This document shows, piece after piece, positions 8,185 to 15,356 of a stretch of DNA of 17,943 bases. Both the position numbers and the translations under genes were made by a program. The number at the start of each line of letters is the position of its first letter. Position 1 is the stretch's first letter. A model generated the notes under the pieces. That model was not told the origin of the DNA. It did not search any database and saw nothing but the letters and a program-made list of their open reading frames with translations. The stretch covers positions 1-17,943 of the forward strand of contig JAHFCS010000010.1 in the NCBI GenBank assembly GCA_023249395.1, read 5' to 3'. Source of the stretch: Gemmatimonadota bacterium. GTDB taxonomy: Bacteria > Gemmatimonadota > Gemmatimonadetes > Gemmatimonadales > Gemmatimonadaceae.

Positions 8185-11139
8185 ATGGACCGGCAACGCT
8201 GGGAGGAGATACAGTCCACCTTCGAGACCCTCGTCGAGCTGGATGACGTCGAGCGCCGAAACCGGCTCACGGCTCTCGGCACGTCGGATCCGGAGCTACG
8301 CGCCGCCGTTGAATTATTGCTCGCTGCCGATTCAGACGCTGATGCGCGGCTCGCACCGCTCGAAGCCGTCTTCTTCCCACAGTCAACTCCGCCATCGGAC
8401 CTACTCGGACTCGCAGGGCAAACTGTCTCCCATTTCCAGATTCACGAGGCTATCGGAGCCGGAGGCATGGGCGTCGTCTATCGAGCGGAAGACGTCCGGC
8501 TGGGCAGGACGGTCGCCCTCAAGTTCCTGCTGCCTGCTTACCGTGTCGATGCTAGCGCCGAAGCGCGGTTCTTACGCGAGGCGCGCTTGATAGCCGCGCT
8601 GGACCATCGGAATCTTTGCGTCATTCACGAAGTCGCCATGAGCAACGAGGGGCCCTTCCTGGCAATGGCGCTATACCCAGGCGAGACCCTGAAGGCCCGA
8701 CTGACCCGGGACGGCCCAATGCCTGTGAGCGACGCACTCGTGATCGCGAGGCAGGTGGCTGAAGGGCTGCAATGCGCACACGGGGCGGGCATCGTACATC
8801 GGGACTTGAAGCCGGGCAATGTCATGCTCCTGCCGGATGGAACCGTAAAGATCCTCGACTTCGGATTGGCCAAGGCACGGGATCAAAGCCTGAGCGAAAC
8901 GGGTGCGCGCTTCGGGACAGTGTCATACATGTCCCCCGAGCAGATCCGAGGAGAGGCGGCAGATGGACGCGCGGACCTGTGGGGCATGGGCGTGGTTCTT
9001 TACGAGATGCTCACGGGACGAAAGCCGTTCGGCGGGGAGCAGGACATCGCGATCGCACACGCGATTCTCCACGATGAGCCAGTTCCCCTCTCGACTTATC
9101 GCGGTAACGTGTCGGCGGCGCTCGAGGATCTTGTGCTGCGGCTGCTCCAAAAGGATCTGGCCGGACGATACACGACGGCGTCGGAGCTCCTCGGTGAGCT
9201 TACGCGGATCGACACGGCCGATCCAGCGGCCGTCGAGCAGCTGCGTAAGCGCCTCCAGTCCCCGTCGCGCAACGCCGACCGCGACGCGAATGCAGGTGAT
9301 TTCGCGCGGGCGCAGGCAACGTCAGGAGTACCGCAGCGACTGTCAGGTCGCTCACGACGATGGTTTCCTGTCGCGATCGGTGGTGCGGTCGCCACAGTCG
9401 CTGCGATCGCTGCCGCCTTGGTCCTGGCTCGCGAGAGCGGCCCACCGCCGCAAGCGGATCGGGTTCGGCTGACTCTCACTGGAAATGCCAACGACGCGTC
9501 GCTGTCGCCGGACGGATCGCGAATAGCATTCGAGGAAAAGCAGTGCGACGAAGCCGGCTACTGTACATATCAAGTGGTCATCCAGGACACTGACGGCAAC
9601 AACCGCCTGGTACTCAGCCGGAACGCCGCAAACTTTTTCAGAACAGGGTGGACCGCTGACGGTCGCTATCTCGCGTACGATGCTTCATACGGCCCGGACC
9701 GCTGGGGGATATTTGTGATTTCCACCCTTGGCGGAACGCCAAGATTTCTCGGCCACGGCGACTTCGATGTGCTGTCGGGAGATACGCTTTTAGTTGCGGT
9801 AGGTTTATTGCCCCCGGATTCAATCGGCTGGGTGCGGCGAATCACCGCACACGATGGGCAGAGCCTCGACAGTATTCCGATCCATGACCCGGGAGCGACT
9901 TGGAACGTACCCGTATCTTCTTTGCCATATCCGGACAGGCTCCTCATCGCAGTGCGAAAAAAGTGGGATAGCGCACCCGAGCTGCGATTGATCGACTTCC
10001 GGGGTAGGGTGATCGACCGAGTGACGCCGGGGTTTGGGTCGCTCGGCCGCCGTGTCGTCATTCGCTGGGTGCCTTCCAGGCAAAAGCTGGTTGTCGCTTC
10101 TCAACGTGCGGTCGCCGGTAGCGAGTTCGATCTTCTCAGCATGGATGTAACGGCCTCGCGCGTTGGACCAGACATCGACACCGTCTTTTCCGGGTTGCAG
10201 ATGTCCGGTGATGGAAACTTCGATATATCGCTAGACGGGGAACGGCTGTTGCACTCTGCGGGCCCCATAGAGAGCACCCTGTGGACGATTGGCACCCGCC
10301 GGACGACGGAGGGGCGCTTTGCTGCAACTCAGGTGCTGTCGTCGACCACATTCTTGAGGGGGCTGATATCTCCTGCCGGTGACCGGATTGTTGTCGCACG
10401 CGAGGTTCCGATGAGCGGCGGCCGCGCGTCAGACTTTTCAATCCTTCCACGCGAGGGAGGCGCCGAGTCCCGGATCGCGAGCGGAGTCGCGAATCTGCTG
10501 GATTTTGAATGGTCTACCGACGGCGCCACGATCATGTATTTGCACGGAATCGAAGGGAACAAGGTCCGGCTGATGGAAAGCGACACGATGGGGCGCCGGA
10601 CTCGCGAAATTGCTCGGCTCGACGAATCTGCCGCGATTGACATTCACCCGCTACCGGACGGAGCAGTCTGCATTATTCCGCAGGAGCGTCGTTCGCTGTC
10701 TATGATCGGTCGTCGCGGCAAAGGCGACGTGACGTGGCGTGCTCCCGATTGGATCGGCAGCATCTGGAGCGTTTCTCCTTCGCCGGACGCGAAGTCGATC
10801 GCCGTCCTGGCGATTGATCCGCCTGGTAAGTCGATGGTGGTGGCTACGGTGGATATCGAGAACGGGCGTTATACAAAACTCGGGACTGTTGCCGGCGAAT
10901 GGCCCGGGTGGATCAGGTGGCTCGAGGACGGCAGCATCTTATTCAATGTTGTCGAAACGCAAGGCGCATGGGGCCTTTTCACGACCAGACCCGGCGGCCG
11001 GACGCAGAGGCTTGGTGCCCTTCCGGTTGGTGAATGGTTCAGCGTGTCGAAAGATGGCCGGCACATGGCAGCGTTAAGCCATAACGTCAAGAATGACGTT
11101 TACATGATTCGAAACTTCGGCAAGATGCTGCGAAGATGA
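8185..11139 (+). CDS. transmembrane Ser/Thr protein kinase with C-terminal TolB/WD40-like sensor
   Basis: This 984-residue kinase has all the active-site motifs: glycine loop GAGGMGVVY (91-99), ALK with the ATP-binding Lys at 113, HRDLKPGN (205-212), DFG (225-227) and SPEQ (250-253). The first 75 residues are the helical N-terminal extension usual for kinases paired with ECF sigma factors (RQRWEEIQSTFETLVELD). A single membrane helix lies at about 393-415 (VAIGGAVATVAAIAAALVLA). The outer part, 425-984, is a beta-propeller of TolB/PD40 type with repeats such as LSPDGSRIAFEE, WTADGRYLAYD and PSPDAKSIAVLA. It probably senses an envelope ligand and phosphorylates cytoplasmic targets, most likely the sigma factor encoded nine bases upstream. 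No Shine-Dalgarno is evident, so translation may be coupled to the sigma gene. The last bases of the gene form one arm of a terminator-like hairpin. Confidence 0.93.
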   Translation: MDRQRWEEIQSTFETLVELDDVERRNRLTALGTSDPELRAAVELLLAADSDADARLAPLEAVFFPQSTPPSDLLGLAGQTVSHFQIHEAIGAGGMGVVYRAEDVRLGRTVALKFLLPAYRVDASAEARFLREARLIAALDHRNLCVIHEVAMSNEGPFLAMALYPGETLKARLTRDGPMPVSDALVIARQVAEGLQCAHGAGIVHRDLKPGNVMLLPDGTVKILDFGLAKARDQSLSETGARFGTVSYMSPEQIRGEAADGRADLWGMGVVLYEMLTGRKPFGGEQDIAIAHAILHDEPVPLSTYRGNVSAALEDLVLRLLQKDLAGRYTTASELLGELTRIDTADPAAVEQLRKRLQSPSRNADRDANAGDFARAQATSGVPQRLSGRSRRWFPVAIGGAVATVAAIAAALVLARESGPPPQADRVRLTLTGNANDASLSPDGSRIAFEEKQCDEAGYCTYQVVIQDTDGNNRLVLSRNAANFFRTGWTADGRYLAYDASYGPDRWGIFVISTLGGTPRFLGHGDFDVLSGDTLLVAVGLLPPDSIGWVRRITAHDGQSLDSIPIHDPGATWNVPVSSLPYPDRLLIAVRKKWDSAPELRLIDFRGRVIDRVTPGFGSLGRRVVIRWVPSRQKLVVASQRAVAGSEFDLLSMDVTASRVGPDIDTVFSGLQMSGDGNFDISLDGERLLHSAGPIESTLWTIGTRRTTEGRFAATQVLSSTTFLRGLISPAGDRIVVAREVPMSGGRASDFSILPREGGAESRIASGVANLLDFEWSTDGATIMYLHGIEGNKVRLMESDTMGRRTREIARLDESAAIDIHPLPDGAVCIIPQERRSLSMIGRRGKGDVTWRAPDWIGSIWSVSPSPDAKSIAVLAIDPPGKSMVVATVDIENGRYTKLGTVAGEWPGWIRWLEDGSILFNVVETQGAWGLFTTRPGGRTQRLGALPVGEWFSVSKDGRHMAALSHNVKNDVYMIRNFGKMLRR

Positions 11140-11167
11140 CCGACTCACTCGGCGCGCAACATCTTGC
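11120..11167. terminator. long hairpin between convergent kinase and selenoprotein genes
   Basis: GCAAGATGCTGCG (11120-11132) can pair with CGCAACATCTTGC (11155-11167), giving a 13-position stem with one C-A mismatch and a 22-base loop. The left arm is inside the end of the kinase gene, and the right arm is 12 bases past the end of the minus-strand gene. No strong T-run follows on either strand. Its position between convergent genes suggests a bidirectional terminator. Confidence 0.5.
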
Positions 11168-11178
11168 GCTGTCAGACG

Positions 11179-11757
11179 CTACCGATAGCCTTTCTTCAGA
11201 AGGAACCGTCCCGCCTTGGCGTAATAACGATCGTGCGGAAGCTGCCAACCGAGAGTGTCCGCTAGCCGGTCGTATGTATTGAAGAGGAACGCGACGTAGA
11301 ACGCATCGCGAACGGCTTCGCGGGTCACTCCGATTTCCAGCACAGCTCGAATGTCGTTTGCGCTCATCTGCTCCGGATGCAATGTGTTTTTCTCGAGCAG
11401 TCCGAGCATCGCGCGGAGCTTCTCATCGATCGGAGCTGTCCTGTAATCCTCGAGGACTAGCTTCATCGTACCGTCACCAAGCGCTGCCTCCGCGACCGCG
11501 GAGTGGGCGTTAGTTCAAAAGACGCACTGATTCAGGCGCGATACGAAGGCGGCGAATGTCTCGCGCTCGCCGACACTCCATGGCGAAGGTTCGCGCATCA
11601 CCTGCTGCGTAAGCTCGGAGAACGGGCGTCCGAAGAATGCTTTCCGGTAGCGTAACGTGCGCACAACGCCGGGTGCGTGACCCATGACGATTCGCATGAA
11701 GCCGAGCAAAGCCTTGTCGGGGAAGCGATGTCCCTTGTGAACTTTCTGGAGTCTCAT
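11179..11757 (-). CDS. AhpD-like peroxidase-related selenoprotein (CxxU; TGA 11517-11515 read as selenocysteine)
   Basis: The gene looks split: 11757-11515 ends in TGA after NQCVF, and an open frame from 11514 to 11179 continues in exactly the same frame. Read through, it gives 192 residues that align end to end with the AhpD-like, carboxymuconolactone-decarboxylase-fold peroxidase-related family, including WSVGERETFAAFVSRLNQC before the TGA and LEDYRTAPIDEKLRAMLG after it. The TGA (residue 81) occupies the second Cys of the active site: Glu66-x11-Cys78-x2-Sec81-x3-His85, matching the AhpD pattern EX11CX2CX3H. A bacterial SECIS-like hairpin follows 11 bases later. AhpD-fold proteins reduce peroxides or act as thiol reductants; Sec would raise reactivity. 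The start ATG overlaps the preceding stop as ATGA, so translation is coupled. Alternatives are a nonsense-mutated pseudogene or sequencing error, less likely given the exact placement. The Sec machinery (selA, selB, selC, selD) is not in this window. Confidence 0.88.
11488..11503 (-). promoter_or_regulatory. bacterial SECIS element (selenocysteine insertion hairpin)
   Basis: On the minus strand, CUCCGC-GGUC-GCGGAG forms a perfect 6-bp stem with a GGUC tetraloop. It begins exactly 11 bases after the UGA at 11517-11515. The minimal E. coli fdhF SECIS also has an 11-base spacer and a GGUC-containing apex, which is contacted by SelB. The bulged U of the E. coli stem is absent. The hairpin lies in coding sequence, as bacterial SECIS elements must. 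Confidence 0.8.
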
Positions 11758-12053
11758 GCGGCATCCAGGGCTGCGAGTCCGACGACCAACCGCTGCCGAG
11801 CTGCTCCGAGCGCTGCACTCACAACGATCTCGAACATTTTGTCGTCGCCATACTTCGCCTGAAGTCTCGCCATGTCCTCATCCGTCACCTTGTATGCGTG
11901 ACGGTGAATCTTATCGACGAGCTCCTGAAGGTCGGCGGGAATGCCGCTGCCTTCCGCAACCGCCTTTCGGAGCGCAGGATCGGTGTCGCCCACGCCCTGG
12001 AGCACTTGATTAAGGACTTGGTCACGGAGGACCGAGTGGGGATCGGTGATCAC
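11754..12053 (-). CDS. small carboxymuconolactone-decarboxylase-like protein lacking catalytic cysteines
   Basis: From the GTG at 12053 this is a 99-residue helical protein. The core (VDKIHRHAYKVTDEDMARL, then DDKMFEIVVSAALGAARQRL) resembles the C-terminal half of the carboxymuconolactone-decarboxylase/AhpD fold, where a MFEIVVSAALGAA-like helix packs against the active site. It has no Cys, so it is unlikely to be a peroxidase alone. Its stop overlaps the next gene's ATG as ATGA, and that gene encodes the AhpD-like selenoprotein, which suggests the two form a complex or a structural pair. The start is uncertain. The open frame extends back to an ATG at 12122 inside the upstream gene, but residues encoded there are Pro/Gly-rich and do not look like the family. 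GTG 12053 gives the expected length, though no Shine-Dalgarno is visible. Confidence 0.7.
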   Translation of the reverse strand: MITDPHSVLRDQVLNQVLQGVGDTDPALRKAVAEGSGIPADLQELVDKIHRHAYKVTDEDMARLQAKYGDDKMFEIVVSAALGAARQRLVVGLAALDAA

Positions 12054-12076
12054 GCCGGAAACGTGTGGAGCGACAT

Positions 12077-12673
12077 TCAGGCTGCCGCCGCCATGGGAGC
12101 GTGGTGGCGGGCGCAGGTGCACATGGCCTTCACTGCATCCCGCGCTGGCGGATACATGTGATAGTACATCGCGATCACCATCGGAATGAACACGAGCGCG
12201 TTATAGATGAGATGCAGCTCGATCCGCGGGATCCAGATCTGCCCGACGCTGGTCGGCACGGTGCCGCCGAACCAGAATTGATGCGTTTGCGCCTGATAAA
12301 ACAGAATGAAGTGCTCAAAATGGTGCCAGAACTGGATCCAGAAGGCCACCATCCACCACGTGTGCGAGGTGCCGGTGAATCCTTTTCGGAGTATCCACAG
12401 GCCTATCAACATCACGAGAGCGAATCCGTAGTGAAGCACTTCCGTCTTCATGAGCCATGGATAGTACATGCCCACGAGACCCATCGACATCTGGCGTGGC
12501 CAATGCAACACGAAGGCCTGGTAGGCCTGCACGATGTGCTCGACCCAGTGAATCAGCACGATTGCCATGAAGCCGTACAGGGCAACTTTATGCCAGCGCG
12601 TGTTGAGGCTCTCGGAAAAGCCTAGCGACGGGCGTCCAATGATGTCGTGAATGCCTGCGGTTGAGTCCGACAT
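12077..12673 (-). CDS. histidine-rich four-helix membrane protein of unknown function
   Basis: This 198-residue protein starts at ATG 12673, preceded by a good ribosome binding site (GGAG, six bases before the ATG). Four membrane segments are visible at about 27-58, 78-98, 105-130 and 150-172. Histidines cluster at membrane faces: HWVEHIVQ in helix 1, LHYGF in helix 2, FWHHFEHF in helix 3, and HLIY plus YYHMYPP in helix 4. The repeated H-x-x-x-H and H-H-x-x-H spacings suggest a metal or haem site, broadly reminiscent of di-iron membrane hydroxylases, but I cannot assign a family. The C-terminus is Cys/His/Ala-rich (MCTCARHH). It lies between the vanadium-haloperoxidase-like lipoprotein and the two AhpD-like proteins on one strand, so a role in oxidant or halogen chemistry at the membrane is plausible but inferred. 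Confidence 0.75.
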   Translation of the reverse strand: MSDSTAGIHDIIGRPSLGFSESLNTRWHKVALYGFMAIVLIHWVEHIVQAYQAFVLHWPRQMSMGLVGMYYPWLMKTEVLHYGFALVMLIGLWILRKGFTGTSHTWWMVAFWIQFWHHFEHFILFYQAQTHQFWFGGTVPTSVGQIWIPRIELHLIYNALVFIPMVIAMYYHMYPPARDAVKAMCTCARHHAPMAAAA

Positions 12674-12769
12674 GTGTTCTCCGGAAGCGTCATGTCCGAT
12701 GTGCGACCTACGATGCGTGGCGGCGGCTGGAGCGTCAAGGCTGGCGAGGAAGCGGCGCGAATCCCACGG
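12674..12769 (-). promoter_or_regulatory. 96-base intergenic spacer within the minus-strand operon
   Basis: This is the largest gap inside the 11179-15248 gene run. It contains the ribosome binding site of the membrane-protein gene (CCGGAG just upstream of ATG 12673). I see no clear promoter, terminator or small open frame in it, so the genes on either side could still share a transcript. Confidence 0.3.
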
Positions 12770-14359
12770 CTATGGAGCGCCGTCGCTTCGGGCGAAGGAC
12801 AGCGTGTAGCCTGCAATCCTGGCGCCGTGCAGCTTACCGGCTTCGATGTCACTGCGGTAGTGAATGCCGCCATACAGCCTTGATATCCCAGCCTCGTCGC
12901 GCATCGCGGCAAAGCTGGTGGCGCCACTCGGAAACAAATACGACAGGATTGCTGCGGCGGCTGTTGAGAAGGTCGAGTGGCCAGAGGTGTACGACGGAAA
13001 ATTCGGAATTCCAATCTGCGTCTTGATGCCTGGATCTACTTGCGACGGGCGCGGGTTGAAGTAGTGGTACTTCGCCTCCCAGCAGCCGACGCCCGCGTCG
13101 TGCATAGCCATGTTCAACAGCGCGAAGACCCGTGCCGCTCGAACCTCGCTCATTTTCGCGTCGCGCACATATTCCAGCGCCACGTCGTTCCAGTGTCCTG
13201 GTGGCGAATACGTTCCGGCGCCGTCGTTCCACTTCTGGGCAACCGCGAGCTGGACGCTCGTGAGGTGCTCGACCGTTCGCTTGACTTCGGCCGTCTCGTC
13301 TTTCATCTGCTGCGAGCTCGTGGAAGGCGGCGGTGGCGGACGCTCGGCTACAATATCCGCCGGCGTCATCATCCAGGCGCGTACCTGACCGAACAATGGA
13401 AGCATCGGTGGACGCGCTGGAATGTCGCGGCTTATCCAGGCGATCTCTCCGCGCGTCGTGGCGGAGTCGGCGAGCGCCTGCCATAGCACCGCCGATCCTC
13501 CCGCAGTGCGCATACCGTCAGCCGCAGCGCGGGCGAGAAACACCGTCGCCACGGATTTCCCGAGCGCTAGCCCTGCCGCGAGGTCGCTCGCGGTTGCCTT
13601 GCCGGACCAGAGTGCGGCGTTACGCTGTTCGGCCGCTTTCAGCGTGACTTCCTCGACCGCAGCGGGGAAGAGTGTTTTGAGCATCTCGACCGTGACGCCC
13701 GATATCACGGCGTCCTCCGACGGATACGACGGCAGGCCCGACACCGGCATCAGCGCGGTGATCGCATTGTCGTTTTTTGCGGGTGACAGCCGGTTGTATT
13801 GGAACTTCCAGTACCACGCCGATTTCAGGGCGTCGTACTGCGCGGCGCTCACATAGCTGTAGGCGCGGGCAGCATATACCGGGTTGGCAAAGGGAAAAGC
13901 CGGATCACCGAACGGATTCTCCACATCGGGCACGGGATACCCTCCTTCGTCCCGCGGCGCGGGTGGGAGATTGTAGCGCGCAACCAGCTCGCGGAGAATT
14001 TGGTTCCAGCGCATCACGCTGCCGCCACTCCAGTATGCGATCGCCTGCTGCTGCGTGGACGTAAGATTCGCCTGGCTCGATTTGATGGCGTCCAGCTCCG
14101 CCGTGTACGCGGCGGACGTTACCGGCGCTGGGACGGCAACGGCGATCTGACTCGGGCCGGTCAAGACGATCATGCGCCATGATCCCGCCGTTGGCTCCAG
14201 AGTGGATGGTTCGAGCGGCGGAAGCACTTCAAAGGGTCCAACGACCTTGTCGCAGCCGCCGGCAACAAGTGCGGCCGCACACAAAATCACCGCCAGCAAG
14301 AATGGCCGGCGATTCGACGGCTTCAGGAAGCTGCCCGGACGACTAAAGGTGATGCGCAT
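12770..14359 (-). CDS. vanadium-dependent haloperoxidase / PAP2-superfamily lipoprotein
   Basis: From ATG 14359 this is a 529-residue protein. The signal sequence ends VAGGC, a lipobox with Cys at about residue 36, so it is probably membrane-anchored outside the cytoplasm. All three PAP2/vanadium-haloperoxidase motifs are intact. K-x6-RP occurs as KYHYFNPRP (Lys430, Arg437). SGH is at 459-461, with His461. SR-x5-H-x3-D occurs as SRLYGGIHYRSD (Arg494, His500, Asp504). These residues bind vanadate in haloperoxidases or phosphate in phosphatases; sequence alone cannot decide between the two. The length and two-lobed layout fit bacterial haloperoxidases. The N-terminal lobe holds a degenerate copy of the catalytic segment. 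A longer start (ATG 14398) would bury the signal peptide, so I prefer 14359. It overlaps the preceding gene by 17 bases and so is probably co-expressed with it. Confidence 0.87.
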   Translation of the reverse strand: MRITFSRPGSFLKPSNRRPFLLAVILCAAALVAGGCDKVVGPFEVLPPLEPSTLEPTAGSWRMIVLTGPSQIAVAVPAPVTSAAYTAELDAIKSSQANLTSTQQQAIAYWSGGSVMRWNQILRELVARYNLPPAPRDEGGYPVPDVENPFGDPAFPFANPVYAARAYSYVSAAQYDALKSAWYWKFQYNRLSPAKNDNAITALMPVSGLPSYPSEDAVISGVTVEMLKTLFPAAVEEVTLKAAEQRNAALWSGKATASDLAAGLALGKSVATVFLARAAADGMRTAGGSAVLWQALADSATTRGEIAWISRDIPARPPMLPLFGQVRAWMMTPADIVAERPPPPPSTSSQQMKDETAEVKRTVEHLTSVQLAVAQKWNDGAGTYSPPGHWNDVALEYVRDAKMSEVRAARVFALLNMAMHDAGVGCWEAKYHYFNPRPSQVDPGIKTQIGIPNFPSYTSGHSTFSTAAAAILSYLFPSGATSFAAMRDEAGISRLYGGIHYRSDIEAGKLHGARIAGYTLSFARSDGAP

Positions 14360-15248
14360 AGACCAAGCCTGATGTGAATATCGTCGACTGACCGACATTT
14401 CGGCCGCTCAGGACGTGGGCCGCGCTGACCTGGATCGAAAGGTTTTTCGCCAGTGCGTACATCACGCCGCTACCCAGCTTCGTGAAATCCATGCGGTTCG
14501 AAACGAACGGCATGTCCTGGCGACGGATGTCACCACCGCCGAGCGTACGCTGTTGGACGAGGGAAAGTGGAATCCGCCAACGGCCTCGATTGACACCAGC
14601 ACTTACTGTGTGTTCCAGCACATTGGGCATTGCGACTTCGTTGGTCAGGTATAACTGACCGTCGGTGTAGTAGGCGTTCCGGTTTAGCCTCACGTTGCTG
14701 CACCACGTGTAGGCGGAGGACGCATTGACGAACCACGCCGATGTGGACTGGAAGCTCAGGGTGAGACGACCGGATGCCCGACCGCCGCCCGTCCCGATGG
14801 AGAGCGGGAAAAAGTCCGGCGTGTAGTCTCCTACGGGCAGAGCCGCCGTACCCACGGCGAACGCGCTGAACGTGCCGTGCTTGGCGGGCGCGGTGGCGAG
14901 AAGCCTGTACTTGGCTGCAAAGGTCAGATCTTGAATGCCACTCAAATCGTGGAGCACGCCCTGGCTGGCGTGCGTCCAGACGTACGGGACCGCTGCCATC
15001 AGGCTCAGTCTATCGGTTACGCCGTATCCACCAATCCAGGTAAGGCTCTGCTGCGTCAGCGTGCCAATGTTGCCGTTCTTTCGCTTCAGCGTTCCTTCCC
15101 AGTACTGGTCCCAGCTGTCGTGGGTGTACAGAACGCCGGCGCTCAGCGTCCCCCTCGGCATCATGAGTCCATCGTCGATGGTCTGAGCAGCAGCTGACGA
15201 CGCACCGAGCGCCAGGACGGCGACAGTGCCAATTGTTCGCAAGAGCAT
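14343..15248 (-). CDS. outer-membrane beta-barrel-like protein (MetA-pathway-of-phenol-degradation/transporter type)
   Basis: This 301-residue protein starts at ATG 15248 with a classical signal peptide (MLLRTIGTVAVLALGASSAAAQ, cleavage after AAA). The mature chain has alternating beta-strand character with many aromatic residues: TLSAGVLYTHDSWDQYW, LTWIGGYGVTDRLSLMAAVP, IQDLTFAAKYRL and GRLTLSFQSTSAWF. This matches the family annotated as putative MetA-pathway-of-phenol-degradation proteins, outer-membrane barrels with poorly defined substrates. The last strand (STIFTSGLVYAHHL) ends in Leu rather than the common terminal Phe. A longer frame begins at 15305, but it would put 19 polar residues before the signal peptide and is rejected. 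It is the first gene of the minus-strand operon and overlaps the haloperoxidase gene by 17 bases. The probable role is passage of a small hydrophobic or aromatic compound to the periplasm. Confidence 0.75.
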   Translation of the reverse strand: MLLRTIGTVAVLALGASSAAAQTIDDGLMMPRGTLSAGVLYTHDSWDQYWEGTLKRKNGNIGTLTQQSLTWIGGYGVTDRLSLMAAVPYVWTHASQGVLHDLSGIQDLTFAAKYRLLATAPAKHGTFSAFAVGTAALPVGDYTPDFFPLSIGTGGGRASGRLTLSFQSTSAWFVNASSAYTWCSNVRLNRNAYYTDGQLYLTNEVAMPNVLEHTVSAGVNRGRWRIPLSLVQQRTLGGGDIRRQDMPFVSNRMDFTKLGSGVMYALAKNLSIQVSAAHVLSGRNVGQSTIFTSGLVYAHHL

Positions 15249-15276
15249 GATGACCCGATGACGTGAGATTGGCGCC

Positions 15277-15326
15277 AATGTAGGAACGCACTTTCTGTTG
15301 CGCAATCACCGACCAAAGGCAATACT
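15277..15326. promoter_or_regulatory. back-to-back candidate promoters sharing a palindromic TTGCGCAA -35 region
   Basis: The palindrome TTGCGCAA (15298-15305) can be read as a -35 box in both directions. On the plus strand, TTGCGC is followed after 17 bases by AATACT (15321-15326), serving the PadR gene. On the minus strand, TTGCGC is followed after 17 bases by TACATT (15282-15277), serving the barrel/haloperoxidase operon. Each -10 matches four of six consensus bases. A repressor bound at this palindrome would shut both promoters. Confidence 0.4.
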
Positions 15327-15356
15327 TCCCTTTCACTCCGACAGGAGAGACGGAAA

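Noticed and set aside
11179..11466. A separate 95-residue gene starting at ATG 11466
   Set aside because: It is the in-frame continuation of 11757-11515 past a TGA, and the 16 codons between the TGA and this ATG also match the AhpD-like family. One selenoprotein explains both parts.
12053..12122. ATG 12122 as start of the small carboxymuconolactone-decarboxylase-like gene
   Set aside because: It would overlap the upstream membrane-protein gene by 46 bases and add a Pro/Gly-rich stretch unlike the family. GTG 12053 gives the expected length, though this stays uncertain.
14359..14398. An upstream ATG at 14398 for the haloperoxidase-like gene
   Set aside because: It would place 13 polar residues before the signal peptide and deepen the overlap with the upstream gene. 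ATG 14359 gives a normal lipoprotein signal.
15248..15305. A longer N-terminus for the barrel protein from 15305
   Set aside because: The extra 19 residues are polar and precede a textbook signal peptide, and the region contains the candidate promoter.
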